Assembly (NCBI GenBank): GCA_029379385.1
Contig: CM055617.1
Span: 4,712,001-4,776,000 of the forward strand
Reading direction: 5' to 3'
DNA length: 64,000 bases
Origin: Quillaja saponaria
Lineage: Eukaryota; Streptophyta; Magnoliopsida; Fabales; Quillajaceae
In this document: piece by piece, positions 1-12,008 of the stretch
How the letters are laid out: each line of letters starts with the position of its first letter
How positions within the stretch are numbered: the stretch's first letter is position 1
Notes under the pieces: model-generated
What the model saw: only the letters and a program-made list of their open reading frames with translations
Databases searched by the model: none
What the model was told of the DNA's origin: nothing
Made by a program: the position numbers and the translations under genes

Positions 1-3000
1 AGTCCTCTGAAATGCAGCATTAGTTTCTTGGTATTAATGCAAATGTGTATTTTAAACGACTCATAAAGTCTGAAGTTTGATGCAGTAGAGAAAACTAAGA
101 CTGCACAGTGCACATCTCAAGCATACTACTGCTGGTCCCAAATGTTATTATAACTTAATCATGCTTGCAGATCAGCCCCATAATTATCTGTCATAATCTG
201 ATTAGCTAATGTGCAACTCACGCGCTTGTTTTCAGGATTAGGATACAAATAATCATGTGATTAGCATTAATAAGTGATAAAACGACACACGGAATAACAC
301 CCATAAACACTTTCTACCACCGGTTTAAAGTAGTGGAATCACAGATTAAGATTTTTTTACATATGCAATGTTTGCTTTTAGAAGTAGTTAATTAGTTGGA
401 TCAGACTATGTGATAGAGTACTTAATCTTTCCAAGGTAAAGAAACAATATGAAAGTTGAGTTTCCCCCACTGCCATGTAAATAGCATTCTGTAATCCTCT
501 CTTTCTCTGATTTGCATTGAGATTTTTCTTCTGCCCCTTCTCTCTTTTCCTTTTGCATATATAGAGATTCATGATGGTTATTTTAGTGGATTCACAATAG
601 TGCATACTCATCTTTTTTGTTTTTTGCTTTCCTATAACTTCTTTTATTTATTTATTTATTTTTCCCTAGAAAGAAAAAAAGTTTTATTCTGCTTTTTTCA
701 CGTGTATAACACTAGTAATATTTTTATGTAAATGTGTTATACCTGAAGTACATTGCATGTGGTAAAAAAATTGAAAGAGAATTTTCTTTATATGATATGT
801 TTAAGCCCTCCCCTTTTTTTTTTCTTTGGAGGGTGAGGGGTAGCACAAATTTTATATAGACATAACTAATGCTGCAGTAGAATTCCATTAGGGTCTTATC
901 CTCTCCATTCTAAATTTGGGTAAAAGAAGACGGTTGTAATAAGTTGATGAACAGCATAATACTTATTAAACTAATACTACTTATTAAACTAATACTGAGA
1001 TGTAATTGACCCTACTAGTTTGTAATTAAAATTTAATTAAATTGAATTGAAAGCTATCTAATCAAACAAATCTATGTCAAAGTGGGTTTTACATTTCCTA
1101 TCATCTCCCAAAGGAAATTTTGTACAATCCAACAATAAGAATTGACATTTCACCAAAGAATTAGAAACATAAGGTCCAACCATCAAGGTGAGGGACAGAT
1201 ATTTTTGGTTTACTTGTAGTTTTGAATTTTGATGGAGCACTCACTTATACTAAAAAAAAAGGTTAAAAGGCAGGGGAGACAAAATCTTTTGAATTTGTAG
1301 GCAGATTGTCTTTGGTCCTTATATTTCTTACTTTTAAATTGGTAGACTATAGATGATAGCATATGCATGCTAGTGATCATGAAGAGGAAAACAGAGTATA
1401 AGGGAGTTGTTTTTCCAAAGGGAAACAGCTTGCTCCCAAGGTCCACAGCTTATGAGGTCAATTCTGCCCCCACACCAATAATTGTAGAATAATATGATGG
1501 CTGGGGGCTTGCCTTAGTGATTTAAAGTATTCCTTTTTGACCTAGTCTTATGCTTCCTTGCTATAATTGCTTCATTAATAAAATCACATGAATTCCAATT
1601 TGGACAAACTCATGTTGTATAATTTCTTCTGCTATGTTCTTGCCTACAGCTGTTAAGTCTAAAGAGAACAATAAAAGAGAGGAACACATAGGTTCATGAG
1701 CTCTCTCAGGTCTCAGGTCTCAGTCTGTGCATAGGTAAGAAGAGGGTCCTCTAATATTATATGGTTGAGGAGCACCAGTAGTAAAATTCAAGTCTTTTAT
1801 ATATCTTCTTCCTTTTCTTTAGAAGAAAAATATATTAGTGTTGCTTTATATATAGATGCTTCTATCTTTAACTTTTAGAATTAGTCATTCTAGAATACTT
1901 CAGTTGGTTTAATTGTCAAAAGTTTTTGATATTGTATCAAAATCTTGAAATCAAATCTCGCATTTATTTGTAATGAGAGATTTACGAAACGTTATCTTAA
2001 TAATCATTGAAATTGGTTGTATACTTGTATATGATACTCACTTGATATACTCAATCATGTCAATTCTTTATCATGTAATCTTGCTTGTAATGTGCAATAA
2101 TAAACTTAAAAATGAAGACAAAACAAACTGAATACAAATTTACCAAACTGCCGTTTCATTATCTATTTTGGAAAGCTTACATATTTGATTTTCTTAAGCT
2201 TTAAATAGAGGTTAATCACTTAATGAAATGTAAAACAAAGGATTGGTGGTGCTTATCTTTTTGAGTTTTGACTCTGATCTTTTCAACCTGATAGAAAGTT
2301 CTGCTACCACAGTCAAAATTACACACATCTATCATCTATTTACAAAATAACATGTTAATGTGTGTCTTAAACTCTCAAAGACAATCCAAAAATCCAAAAT
2401 GGTCCCAGATAACAGAGAGACACCAGAAGCTGATGCATCACTCTTCCTTCCAATGGCCCCAAGGATCAGAATGGAGGCCCCAAAACCACTGTGGCACTGT
2501 CAACTGGCTTTTGCACATCCATTGCGTGAATCAAATTATTGTGACAAAGTTTTCTCATATATCTTTTCTGTTACAGTTAATTTAAACTTCCAACTTCCAA
2601 GCAATGGGCATCCAATGTGTTTGGTTTCAATAATATTCAAAGTGGCCACCATCCCAAGCAGAGATAGGTAAACTAGAACCACAAATTTTCTCCCAGTTTA
2701 TACTGAAATTGTACATTTTATGTCATGAATGTAGATATGTACTGTGAAGCTCACTGCATCATAAATGAAGTCAATATTTGATCACATGTTACCCTAACTC
2801 TCAGTTTGGGAACCAAGTGAGTCTAACATTAAATTCAAGCTCAATAGTTGGCTAAGTATTATAGTTCACTCAAGAATTTAAATTTTTTGGTGTGATCTCA
2901 TGAAATGTTTTTTTTCTCCCTTATAGATTTGTTAGTACGGAGGAATACATATGTTCTTCTTATATCTAGTGTTTAATGAGTGATAGCAAAAATTAAATTT

Positions 3001-3426
3001 TTGAATATTTGGTCATAGAATCTCTGACACCATGTCAAACAATTATTTCACTCAAAAGTTTAAGCTGTTAAATGAAACTCTTTCTAGGATCAAATGTACA
3101 AAGATTTACTCCTGCAAGCAAGGAGCAGTTTCCATATTAGAATCTATGACAGTCATCAGGTCAAAAAAGAGCAATCTGACCATTGTTCCTTAGTATATTT
3201 AACCATGTCTGCAAAATTTGTACATGCAAGATCAAGTCTGATACGATCAATTCAACTAAGGTCTATGAAAGATTTGACTGAACCATATCAATTTAGCGAT
3301 TGTTCAACATCACATTGCTGATCAGCTAGAATTCTCTAATAAAATAAGGAAGGTTTCTCAGCAGAACACACTAAATGAACAGAGTACAGGTAGCTTATAA
3401 AATTTATGATCACTTGGTGTTGGTGA
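1..3426. other. Intergenic, no gene recognised
   Basis: AT-rich sequence with frequent stops in all frames. The only open stretches are short and have no recognisable domain. The one crisp structure is an 18-bp perfect tandem duplication at 961-978 and 979-996. Everything else is poly-T/poly-A tracts and low-complexity DNA. Confidence 0.6.
961..996. repeat. 18-bp perfect tandem duplication
   Basis: Two identical 18-bp units beginning ACTTATTAAA lie head to tail. Replication slippage is the simplest explanation. Confidence 0.85.
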
Positions 3427-3858
3427 CTTGGGGGTTCATGAATCGATCCATAAAATTGATCCAATCCGGTCAGACTGGATTGGAGATATTATTATTTTGC
3501 ATTGGTCTGGATTTTTTTATTAATATTATTAGATTAGATTGGTTTATACTTTCAAAAATTTAGTGATTTAATAATTTTTTTGAAAAAAATTAATATATTT
3601 TCATAAAATTATAAAACTTTTCGTGTTAGAACTAGAGTGAGAATAAGAATAAATTCACTCACTCATCATCATTATTTCACACTCTCAGTCACAAGCAAGT
3701 AAAAAAAGAAAATTTCTAGACAAAAAAGAGGAAGAGACATTAAGAAGATTTAAAATAAGGTATTACTCAGTACAATATGTTATTAAGTTTAGAACAATTT
3801 ATTATTGTTTAGTATATATTATAATTAAGAAAATAATTTTGAAATAATAAGCTTAAAT

Positions 3859-3966
3859 TGTCAATGTGTAAATTCTCACATTATTAAGACTAGAGGGCTT
3901 CATAATCCTTAAAAATAAATAAGTCTCTCCTATTGTCAATTGATTAATTACAAGAGTGAAGCTTCA
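3859..3966 (+). repeat. TRIM 5' LTR
   Basis: Direct repeat partner of 4070-4147, with TG...CA ends, immediately inside the TAAAT target duplication. The 3' half has diverged by insertion or substitution from the other LTR. Confidence 0.75.
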
Positions 3967-3969
3967 ATA

Positions 3970-3981
3970 TGGTATCAGAGC
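3970..3981 (+). other. Primer-binding site for initiator tRNA-Met
   Basis: TGGTATCAGAGC, the standard (-)-strand primer-binding site of plant Copia-type, TRIM and many other LTR elements, three bases after the 5' LTR. Confidence 0.85.
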
Positions 3982-4069
3982 TAGGCTCACGACTCATGGG
4001 TCGAACCATTACGCCCACATCCGACAATTAATAGGCCCACGATTGATGAGCTCCACCTCAAGATTTCAG

Positions 4070-4147
4070 TGTCAATGTGTGAACTCCCACATTACCAAGA
4101 CGATAGGACTTCATAATCCTTATAAGTTTCATATTGAGGCTCTAACA
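4070..4147 (+). repeat. TRIM 3' LTR
   Basis: Second copy of the direct repeat, ending AACA directly before the right TAAAT target duplication. It is shorter than the 5' LTR (78 versus 108 bp). Confidence 0.75.
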
Positions 4148-4929
4148 TAAATAAAGGCATAATACAGTCAATTCAATTCATGATTTATGGGTTTAACTTG
4201 ACTGATTTCAAATTATAAATGAATTAGATTTGTTTTAAAAGAAAGTTGAAACTAATTAAATGAACTTAGTTCAGAAATCAAATCAATCCATCCCACGAAC
4301 ACTCTTACTTAATATGATAATTTTTTTAGATAACCATGTTCCAAAAGTCAATAAATCATGGAAACCCATTAAAATTTCATCAAAATCCAAGTAGGACCAT
4401 GAGTATTTTTGTTGTGTCAAACCAAATGGCTACCCTACCATAGACATAAAATGTCTCATCTAAAAGAAAAGAAAATGCTTTTAGGAGAAAAAGACAAGTA
4501 TTCAATACCTAAACATAATGGCAAGAACAGCAATGTATTTTGGTGGTCCCAGTGGTTGATTAAATGCAAAGCCAGATGGGTGTCTTTACTAAAAACTCTC
4601 CTCTCATTGAAGGGGTGAAATTTATTATTAAGCAAGCAGCATAACCTTCTAGGCCTCTGTAGTCCCTTTGGAGGGTCAGAAGAAAATGACAAGATGATTT
4701 TTAGATGTTTTCAAGGTCCAGCCATAGTATGGCATTGGCATGTCTCAAATCTCTGAAACTTGCTGCCACCCTGCAAACATGTCTGGCTTCTCAGACAAAG
4801 ATTTGGGTATCTTTTGACAGGCTAGAGTGACCCAACCACTATGACCAGCCTAATTTCTCAAGTAAGAGCCATCCTAAACTAACCTTATGGAAATTAAATC
4901 TTAGTAATTTGGTATGCTGCGCCCACTAT

Positions 4930-5890
4930 TTAAAAAGAAAGTTGAGGAAGTCAAATTCTATGGGTTTGGTAAAGAAGATGGTGAAAATGTCGTATACACT
5001 CAACACCAAGAAAATTCATATTCTAGCAAGGATGTGACTTTGAATAAGCCATAGCAGGCTAAAGATAATCAACAATTATTTACACAAGGTTAGAATTATT
5101 CTTTTTCCCCAAACCCTTTAGAGGATTACCCGATTAGGTAAAATTACTTATGTGTGTTACTTTCTTATCTTTCTACAATTTGATAAATGTTAATATCTTA
5201 TATACAGACATTTGAGAAATTGGTTAATACGTCAAAATCTACTCACAGACCCATGCACAACAAAAGTTCCAAAAGTTAATTTTGAGGACCACTTAAAGAA
5301 CTGATCTGTAGTGATTGGTGCAGGTTTTACAAATAAAAATGTTGACAGTGATGATCTAAATGTTATTAAACCTTGCAAGGTAATGCCATTGGATTATAGT
5401 CTTAAATCTCAAAACCAGCTAAACATCTAAATGTCTCTGAAATTGATGCAATTATTGCTCAGGTTCTTGCTCTATACTACTCTGCAGGTAGGTTGCTCAA
5501 CTTACCCAACTCCTTGTAGATGATGAGATTAGAAAAATTGAAAACCATGTTGTTGGTAGTGAGATTTTAGGGTAAAACTAACCGATCTATCGAGTATGGA
5601 TATATCTCCCCGTTCCAATTGAAATTTAAACCTAGGCAAATTACCCCTGCAGGAAAAAAATTTCATTGAGTCAAAGGAAACAAGTACATCTTATATATTC
5701 CTTTTTAGGCCCAAACAAAACCAACAAAATAAAACCCAGCCTACTAACAGTTCCCAATGCCAGAATCAGGAAGTTCTTGATTGTGTGAACATGATTGATC
5801 TTTCACATTATGTACTTAGAGATAAAGGTGGTAGTCACAGAAATCTTCCTATCCAACCACCCATAAAAGGACCGATAAGAAGGAAGCATG
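4930..5890 (+). pseudogene. Decayed coding relic, origin unknown
   Basis: Several plus-strand stretches read as credible protein for 30-90 codons and are joined only by stops and frame changes: about 4930-5050, 5225-5300, 5300-5430, 5430-5580 and 5585-5890. Their composition (rich in K, E, N, Q, D) is less random than the surrounding DNA. I recognise no domain. A decayed retroelement, an integrated pararetrovirus or an old gene copy are all possible. No intact start-to-stop frame remains. I cannot rule out chance. Confidence 0.3.
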
Positions 5891-6153
5891 ACACATGATC
5901 TACGAGACAGCAAGATGAAAATAGATGAGATACCATATGTTAACCACTGTCAAATATTGCTTCAGAACAGTTACACGATGGTCAGAAAAAAAAAAATTAT
6001 CGTTGCAGTGCACGGGAATACAGAAACAGCATCCCAGGTTTTGTTCAGTAGACATGCTGTAGATGATACTTAACATACAAAGTTCCAAAATGGAAACGCG
6101 TAAATGAAAGTTAAATTTAAAGATCAACTTGTAAGTCCTATTTAACATTTCCA

Positions 6154-7987
6154 TTATCCTCCTCTCATATGTGCACCTAACTCACCAAACTGATCATCTG
6201 CTTCAACTGTATCCTCTGATAGCCGGACTGCATCAAGCTTTTGTTTGAGGATTTCTATGGCATTAAGGACCAACTGAGAAGCTTTAATTGCACCAGTAGA
6301 TTCAACTGTGAATATGAAACTATCCTGTTTAGCAGATATTTCCACAAGCCCAGGCTTCCCCATAGCTTCAGCCTTCTTGATGACTTCATCATCATATGTG
6401 TATGCCTCAGGATCAACCACCAGAACCTAATTGTGCTCAGAAATTAGATTATTAGAATTGATAAATTGACTCAACCTAAAGCTTTCAAAGGATGGCTTGC
6501 ATTAGAAGAACATTGTTTAACCACGAGTAGATACCACCAAAGAAAGTTTCAATAAAAAGTGTACGCCACTATGTGGTAGTATATTTAGCCAACCAGTGAT
6601 CAATTTCATCTTTAAGAATTCTTGTGTCTTATTGCCTATCAATTTAGAACTCTCAAACTCAACTAACCACCAGTAGCCTTCCACCAAAATAAGTGTCTTA
6701 TTATGCTAGCTAAAAGCTAATAGGAGGTGCCATAATTCTAATACTTGGAATTCCTCTTTCTGAAAAACTTCTGTGCAGCCTAAGACTTGCTACACATAAA
6801 AAAGCAATTTGTATGCTTTATCCAAATGAAGAGAGAGAGAAAACCAGCAGTATGATCCCAAGGGATTACGTAAACACATAGCCAAACCCATCTCTTATTG
6901 CTAGTTTAAACTATCACCTACTGCACCATCAGATCCATCAAAAACAAAAACAAAGCAACAGAGTACCTCATTCTTGCAGTATCCTGATTCCCTAATGAGC
7001 GAAATGGTCATTAGGAACTAAAGTTTTCGACATTCTTGTTTTCTCATATCCAAGGTTGTTTCCGTTATCAAAGCCAACTTGCAAATACTAACTGGGATAA
7101 AATCTTCTAATTCCATAACTGAAAATACAGTAATATTAAAATAAAAAAATGCATATAGACACATGGACAGACACACACACAACACAACTCAAATATTATA
7201 ATCTGGAAGTTATCTTCAGAAACCATGAATGATCCCCAAAATCAAACCTCCTCCTTCTCTCAAGCACGAAGGGTTCACTGCAAGGTGGAATAGGGGAGAA
7301 AAGGAACTACATCCAAATCTAACTTGACAATGAGCTTTTGAATCAACATACACGTTCATTTGCAAACAGAGAGAAAACACCCCTATGGTGCTAATAACTG
7401 AGAAGAAGGTAGAGATTCCTCAAAAATGCCAATATCTTGGTAATGGTTTTAGTTTATTACATGTATTATATTCAACAGAAATTGTTTTCAACATGAAACA
7501 TGAAATCCATACCAAAGAGATACCAATATTAAGAAATCCTCAATACAATTGGCCTCCATTCATGTCCACTACAGTCTCCTCCATACTCAGATATCCACGA
7601 AGGTAGCTCCCAAGATGGTGATAACCATAACTTCATCACTCATGCTAGTGCCCGACCAGTTTTCATGTGCAGCAAAACAAAAATGTTAAGGAAAAACTTT
7701 CTTCCACAACTAACTACTAAGTTTCCCAAACTTTCTTTCCAAAAGGTCTACTCTATTTTTTTTATTTTTTTTTGATACATTGAATATACGCAGAAGGTCC
7801 ACTCTAAGCATGGGTTTATCATTTTTAACTGTGTGATGTAACAAGCTTTGCATAATGAAGTTTCAGCAATTGACTTCTATGTAATTGTCTCCAATAAAAC
7901 TCATTTAGGTAAGGATTCAGGCATTTTTGGTTTTTGCTCCTGAAAATTCACTTTCCAGACTCTACCCACACTAACTACTGTACAAGT

Positions 7988-8026
<39 letters not shown>

Positions 8027-10044
8027 AAAATAAAAAAAATAAAAAAAACTAACATTACTATCATCATTGATCACATTAAATCTCAAAACAATGTTGTGGG
8101 TTCTCATTTTATCTTGGATTATTTGGTTCCCCATCATCACTCCTTCCTCACACCACATCCATCTTAAACCACTTTTTTTATCTAACTTCTTTCCCCGACC
8201 CAAGTCCCTAACTTTGCTGAAAAGCTTTTGTTGGGAGATTATTATCCTACTCTGTCTATTTAATTTTAATCCATAAATCCCTTTAAACATCATGACCATT
8301 CACATTATTCAATATGACTACTTTGAGTGTAGCAATCCTTAAGGTCTATTCCATCCAACATCACCTTTTCAGAGACTCCATACTAAAAGGAGCTTTTCTG
8401 GTATTTGCACAAAATTGATAATAAGAGCAGCAAATCAGCACTGGAATTAAGCATCATCTTCATCGTGATAATCTACCAAGGATAAAAAGTAGAACCTTCT
8501 ACTTAAAAAATAATACCAATAAGTAAAAGGGAAAAGAGAAATGACCCTTGATCTCAAGACAACAATCAGGTTAGAAAAGAGAGAAAACAGAATACACAAA
8601 ATGAATACCATGGAAAGAATCAAGGTTGGCATAACTTTACACCTAATCCTAAAACCATCCACAAACTCACAAGTACACTTCTTTAATTAGCAAAGTATAC
8701 TCACCAGGATCCCACTATAGTTAGACCATCAAGTCACTGGTAGCCCCCCCTCTCCCTCTTCCCCATGCCTATTTGTTCCCCCGGCCCCGGAGATCTGAGG
8801 AACTTTTTTTTTTTTTTAATAATAAAAAGATGAATAGACAGGCCCATGATACATTTCGGGAAACCAAGAGGAATAGAGAAGTACCTCTTCTTTTTGGCCT
8901 CCTAATCTACTTTACCCAGGAAGGGTGCAACCATCTCATTGTCCAAAAGTGACATAAATTTTCATAACTTTGTTGATACTAGGTATTTATGAGCAACAAG
9001 AGAAAAAAATGAAAATCATTAGGTTATAACAAACAGTAAAGCAATTGCAATGCATCAACTTGCCTCTTCAGCACAAAAAAAGAAACCAGCAGAAAATTTG
9101 AGCTTAGAAATGGAAAAAGATAAAACTATCACTAGGAAAATGAAAAGAATATACTAAAAGAAAAATAAACCTGATGGGTGTTGGCATCAATGTCGAACAC
9201 TCTGGTAGGACTACTTTCAACCCATGTTCTTTTCTCTTCCAGTGTTAAAGTTTCCATTAGATCTTCATTTATATGAATATCCGGTTCATACATGAAAGTT
9301 ACGGTTGCAGCAGGTGACCACTTTGCATGATCCTTGCCAATTCCTTTTCTGGCTATTGCCCTCAGCCTTAGTTCTTGTCCACGACGTAACTTCACAATTA
9401 TAATCCCCCTAAATACAACACAAACCAACTTCAAGTTCAGCATTTCTATCTATTCTCTAATGAGTTACAAGCCCTAATAAAGACTATTGCATGTCCTACC
9501 AAATGAAAAACTAAGAAAAATAGGATAAACCAAAGAGCCCAGGCAGATGTCAATCAAATCCTCAAGGAAAAGAAATTTCGAATACCAACAGTGAATACCT
9601 CTGCTCAGAAGACTCTTCGCCAGAAGGGTCAGAGAAATCGACAGGAACAACAGTGTGGTCTGGACTGTAGAGGTCTTTGCTGGTAACATCTAGGGTTTGA
9701 TCGGAGATGCACTTAGCCCTCAAGTGAAACTCTACGGAGCAGAATTCACACTGTCCATCACCATCGCAAGCATCGCAGTCACGTGAGAAGCGCATGGCCA
9801 TGGCCCGTTCACTGGTGAGTGGGATGAGCCCAAGTCGGTGGGCGATGAACTCATCGTTCAGGACCGACGAGTTAACCTCTATTTCCACGAGGTCAATGGC
9901 GATGGTGGGTACCTCTGCAATCATCACGCGCCTCAACGCGTTGGCAATGCTTGCATCCGTATCTCGGAGCTCAAATTTGGCATAGTCGTCCTTCAGCTCC
10001 CGAATCTTCACCCTCGGCGTCCGAGCATACGACATTCCCTCCAT
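6154..10044 (-). CDS. NRPB3: DNA-directed RNA polymerase II/IV/V subunit 3 (RPB3)
   Basis: RPB3 is a core subunit that pairs with RPB11 as the eukaryotic counterpart of the bacterial alpha dimer and scaffolds polymerase assembly in the nucleus. Three exons join in frame: 10044-9599, 9408-9171 and 6426-6154, giving 318 residues, the normal plant length. The N-terminal dimerisation region ([26 protein letters not shown]) is followed by a zinc-type cluster C90-x2-C93-x5-C99-x2-C102 and the insert domain. The protein ends [11 protein letters not shown], the usual plant C-terminus. ATG at 10044 (MEGMSYART) was chosen because similarity to plant RPB3 begins there; the next Met is three codons on. 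Intron 2 is unusually long, about 2.7 kb. All key residues look intact. Confidence 0.96.
6427..9170 (-). other. Long intron 2 of RPB3
   Basis: A 2.74-kb intron in an otherwise compact gene, with canonical ends (GTTTAT at the 9170 side, TTAG at the 6427 side). It holds an (AT)n microsatellite near 7992-8023 and poly-T runs. I see no nested gene and no clear transposon boundary. Confidence 0.75.
7991..8024. repeat. (AT)n microsatellite
   Basis: About 16 uninterrupted AT dinucleotides inside RPB3 intron 2. Likely length-polymorphic. Confidence 0.9.
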
Positions 10045-10104
10045 CTCTCTCTCGGGTCTCAGAAAAATTGGGAAAGGAAGGAGCGTAGGGTTTCTTAAAC
10101 CCAA

Positions 10105-11560
10105 ACAGGGTTTTATGTTGCAGTCCTATGAGTTTGGAAAATAAGGAAGTGTTTGGGGGACTATTTGGTAATTTGGTCTAATTTACTGACGCATAAGCCT
10201 CTCATACATAAATGCAAGGGCGAATTACTTTTTAGGACTGTGATGAGTGAAAATTACAATTTAGTTATAAAAAAAATTTAGATTCGAGGACATTACAATT
10301 GCTTTATTCTTCACATTTCAATAAAATCCGACAATAAATTACAGTCTCAATTGCTGTCCTAAATTTTATACCATCACTTTTACCCTTAATTAAGTTTAAA
10401 TATTAATTAAGTATATTAATTTCTTTAAAAACATTTTATTTAATCATTAATAAAAATAAATAAATTCCAAAAATTAATAAAAAGTTTTCATTACCTCCAT
10501 TCAATTTTTTTTTTCTAAATTTTATTTTTAATTTCAAATTTAATTATTATTCTTTTCATGATTATTTATAACTAAAAATAAATAAATTTAAATTTATTTT
10601 GTAAAAAAAAATAACAAGTGACATAAATATGAAATTAAATTTACTTATCAAAATAATTAAAAAAACTAATATCTATATATTATATAGGGATTTTTGAAAA
10701 TATCATTAATTTTTAAAAGATTTAATTTTCTATTAATTATTAAATAATAAATTTTAATTTATAAAATAATTAATTAAAAAAAAATTTAATCTACTTAATT
10801 AAAATTTTAAACTAAAAAAAAGGATAAAAGTGACATAAAAAAAGTGTCAATATAAAATTTACAACTTATTTGAAAAGATAGTTAAAAAATAAGAGTTAAT
10901 AATGTAAATTTATTGTAGAACTTATTTAGAATATAAAAAAAATAAAAATGTGACTTATCTTTACTTTTTCCTTTATAATTTATAATGCAAAGTTTTATAG
11001 AAAAACAGGTAAGTGATTCAACAATACCAAGATTCAAAATTCAAATACTAATAATTAATTAATTGAATAATTTATCTAAATCACAAATCTATACATAATA
11101 AAAATAAAAGACCTTTATAATTTCCTACTATATAATACATATTTAAGAATAAATTTAATTAATAAAATTCATCTCATCATTTGTTAACTACTAAACAATA
11201 ACCTTTTTAATTTTCACTATCTCCCACTCTTTTAATATATAAATACTTATTATTTTATCAAATTGAAATAAATACAAAAATAAATATATATAAAACATGC
11301 AGGTACGTGCATTCGCCTAGTATATATCTCGTGGGATGATATGCTTGTTGCCCGATTTATATACCATACACAATAAATATACTTTATACTATATTAACCT
11401 CCATCTTTTGCCTAAATGGTGTTCACAACAATGCCTCCTTTTCAGAAAAATGAATGTATGAGCGAAGGCTAAAAGGTTTTTTATTTTTAATTTAGTAGGT
11501 ATGAATTACAAATAGTCTACCCACAAGAGTTTAGACAATTTCCTACTATTGATTATCGAT
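10105..11560. other. AT-rich intergenic spacer
   Basis: Spacer upstream of RPB3 and downstream of the cyclase gene, mostly A/T homopolymer mixtures such as ATTAATTAA. No open frame of note and no recognisable element. Confidence 0.6.
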
Positions 11561-11567
11561 AGCCAAC

Positions 11568-11675
11568 CTATGCACATACATATAGGAACTCTGCTACATT
11601 CAACATATTGCTAATTGCATTGCTGCATCCCTCTGCTGCTCCATATCGGACAGCCTTTACAGCTCCCGTGGTTTC
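11568..11675 (-). other. Orphan exon-like segment
   Basis: On the minus strand a 36-codon open frame starts right after a good acceptor (TTCTTGCAG, ending at 11676) and runs to TAG at 11568-11570. It reads ETTGAVKAVRYGAAEGCSNA and onward, with coding-like composition. It lies about 330 bp past the cyclase stop codon. It could be the terminal exon of a lost gene, an alternative 3' exon of the cyclase gene, or chance. I recognise no family. Confidence 0.3.
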
Positions 11676-12008
11676 CTGCAAGAATTTACCATCCTATATG
11701 AGGATTTTGAATAAAACTTGACAGAGGATATGCAGAAACCACCCCAACGAAGAAACAATGAATATCACACGGCATATACCTGCAAAAAATATAAACAGTC
11801 CATTGGATTTGGTAAAGAGCAGAAATGACAATATACATCAATAGTATCAAGATTTGTGAGTAATCAGATTATAACAGTTCGAAGGCTTGCAGTTTGGCCC
11901 CTTTTTTCTCGCATAAATAGTAGCACAAAATTGCAATTTGAATCCAGATAAGTGAAGTTCTATGACAATAGATACCTTTGCAAGAATATCAAACTCGCTC
12001 ATAACATT

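Larger units (their letters stand above)
3859..4147 (+). mobile_element. TRIM-type miniature LTR retrotransposon
   Basis: A 289-bp element flanked by an exact 5-bp target duplication, TAAAT (3854-3858 and 4148-4152). It has two LTR-like direct repeats. The left (3859-3966) starts TGTCAATGTG and ends CA. The right (4070-4147) starts TGTCAATGTG and ends AACA. Three bases after the left LTR sits TGGTATCAGAGC (3970-3981), the canonical primer-binding site complementary to plant initiator methionine tRNA. The internal region is under 100 bp and has no gag or pol, so mobility would depend on another element's enzymes. The LTRs share their first 55-60 bases and then differ; the left one carries about 30 extra bases, so the copy is not recent. 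Confidence 0.85.
3427..4312. mobile_element. Possible degraded non-autonomous DNA element around the TRIM
   Basis: The left edge (GGGGGTTCATGAATCGATCC, about 3431) resembles the reverse complement of the right edge (about 4285-4310, GAGTGTTCGTGGGATGGATT). Both sides carry diverged ATCCAATCC-type runs. Such 'GTTCATG...ATCC' termini are common in non-autonomous plant DNA transposons. The inverted match is imperfect and I found no exact target duplication, so this is a weak inference. The TRIM at 3859-4147 would be nested inside it. Confidence 0.3.

Noticed and set aside
7934..8299. Open frames on both strands across the (AT)n tract in RPB3 intron 2
   Set aside because: They are created by the microsatellite (runs of Tyr-Ile) and lie inside a well-supported intron.
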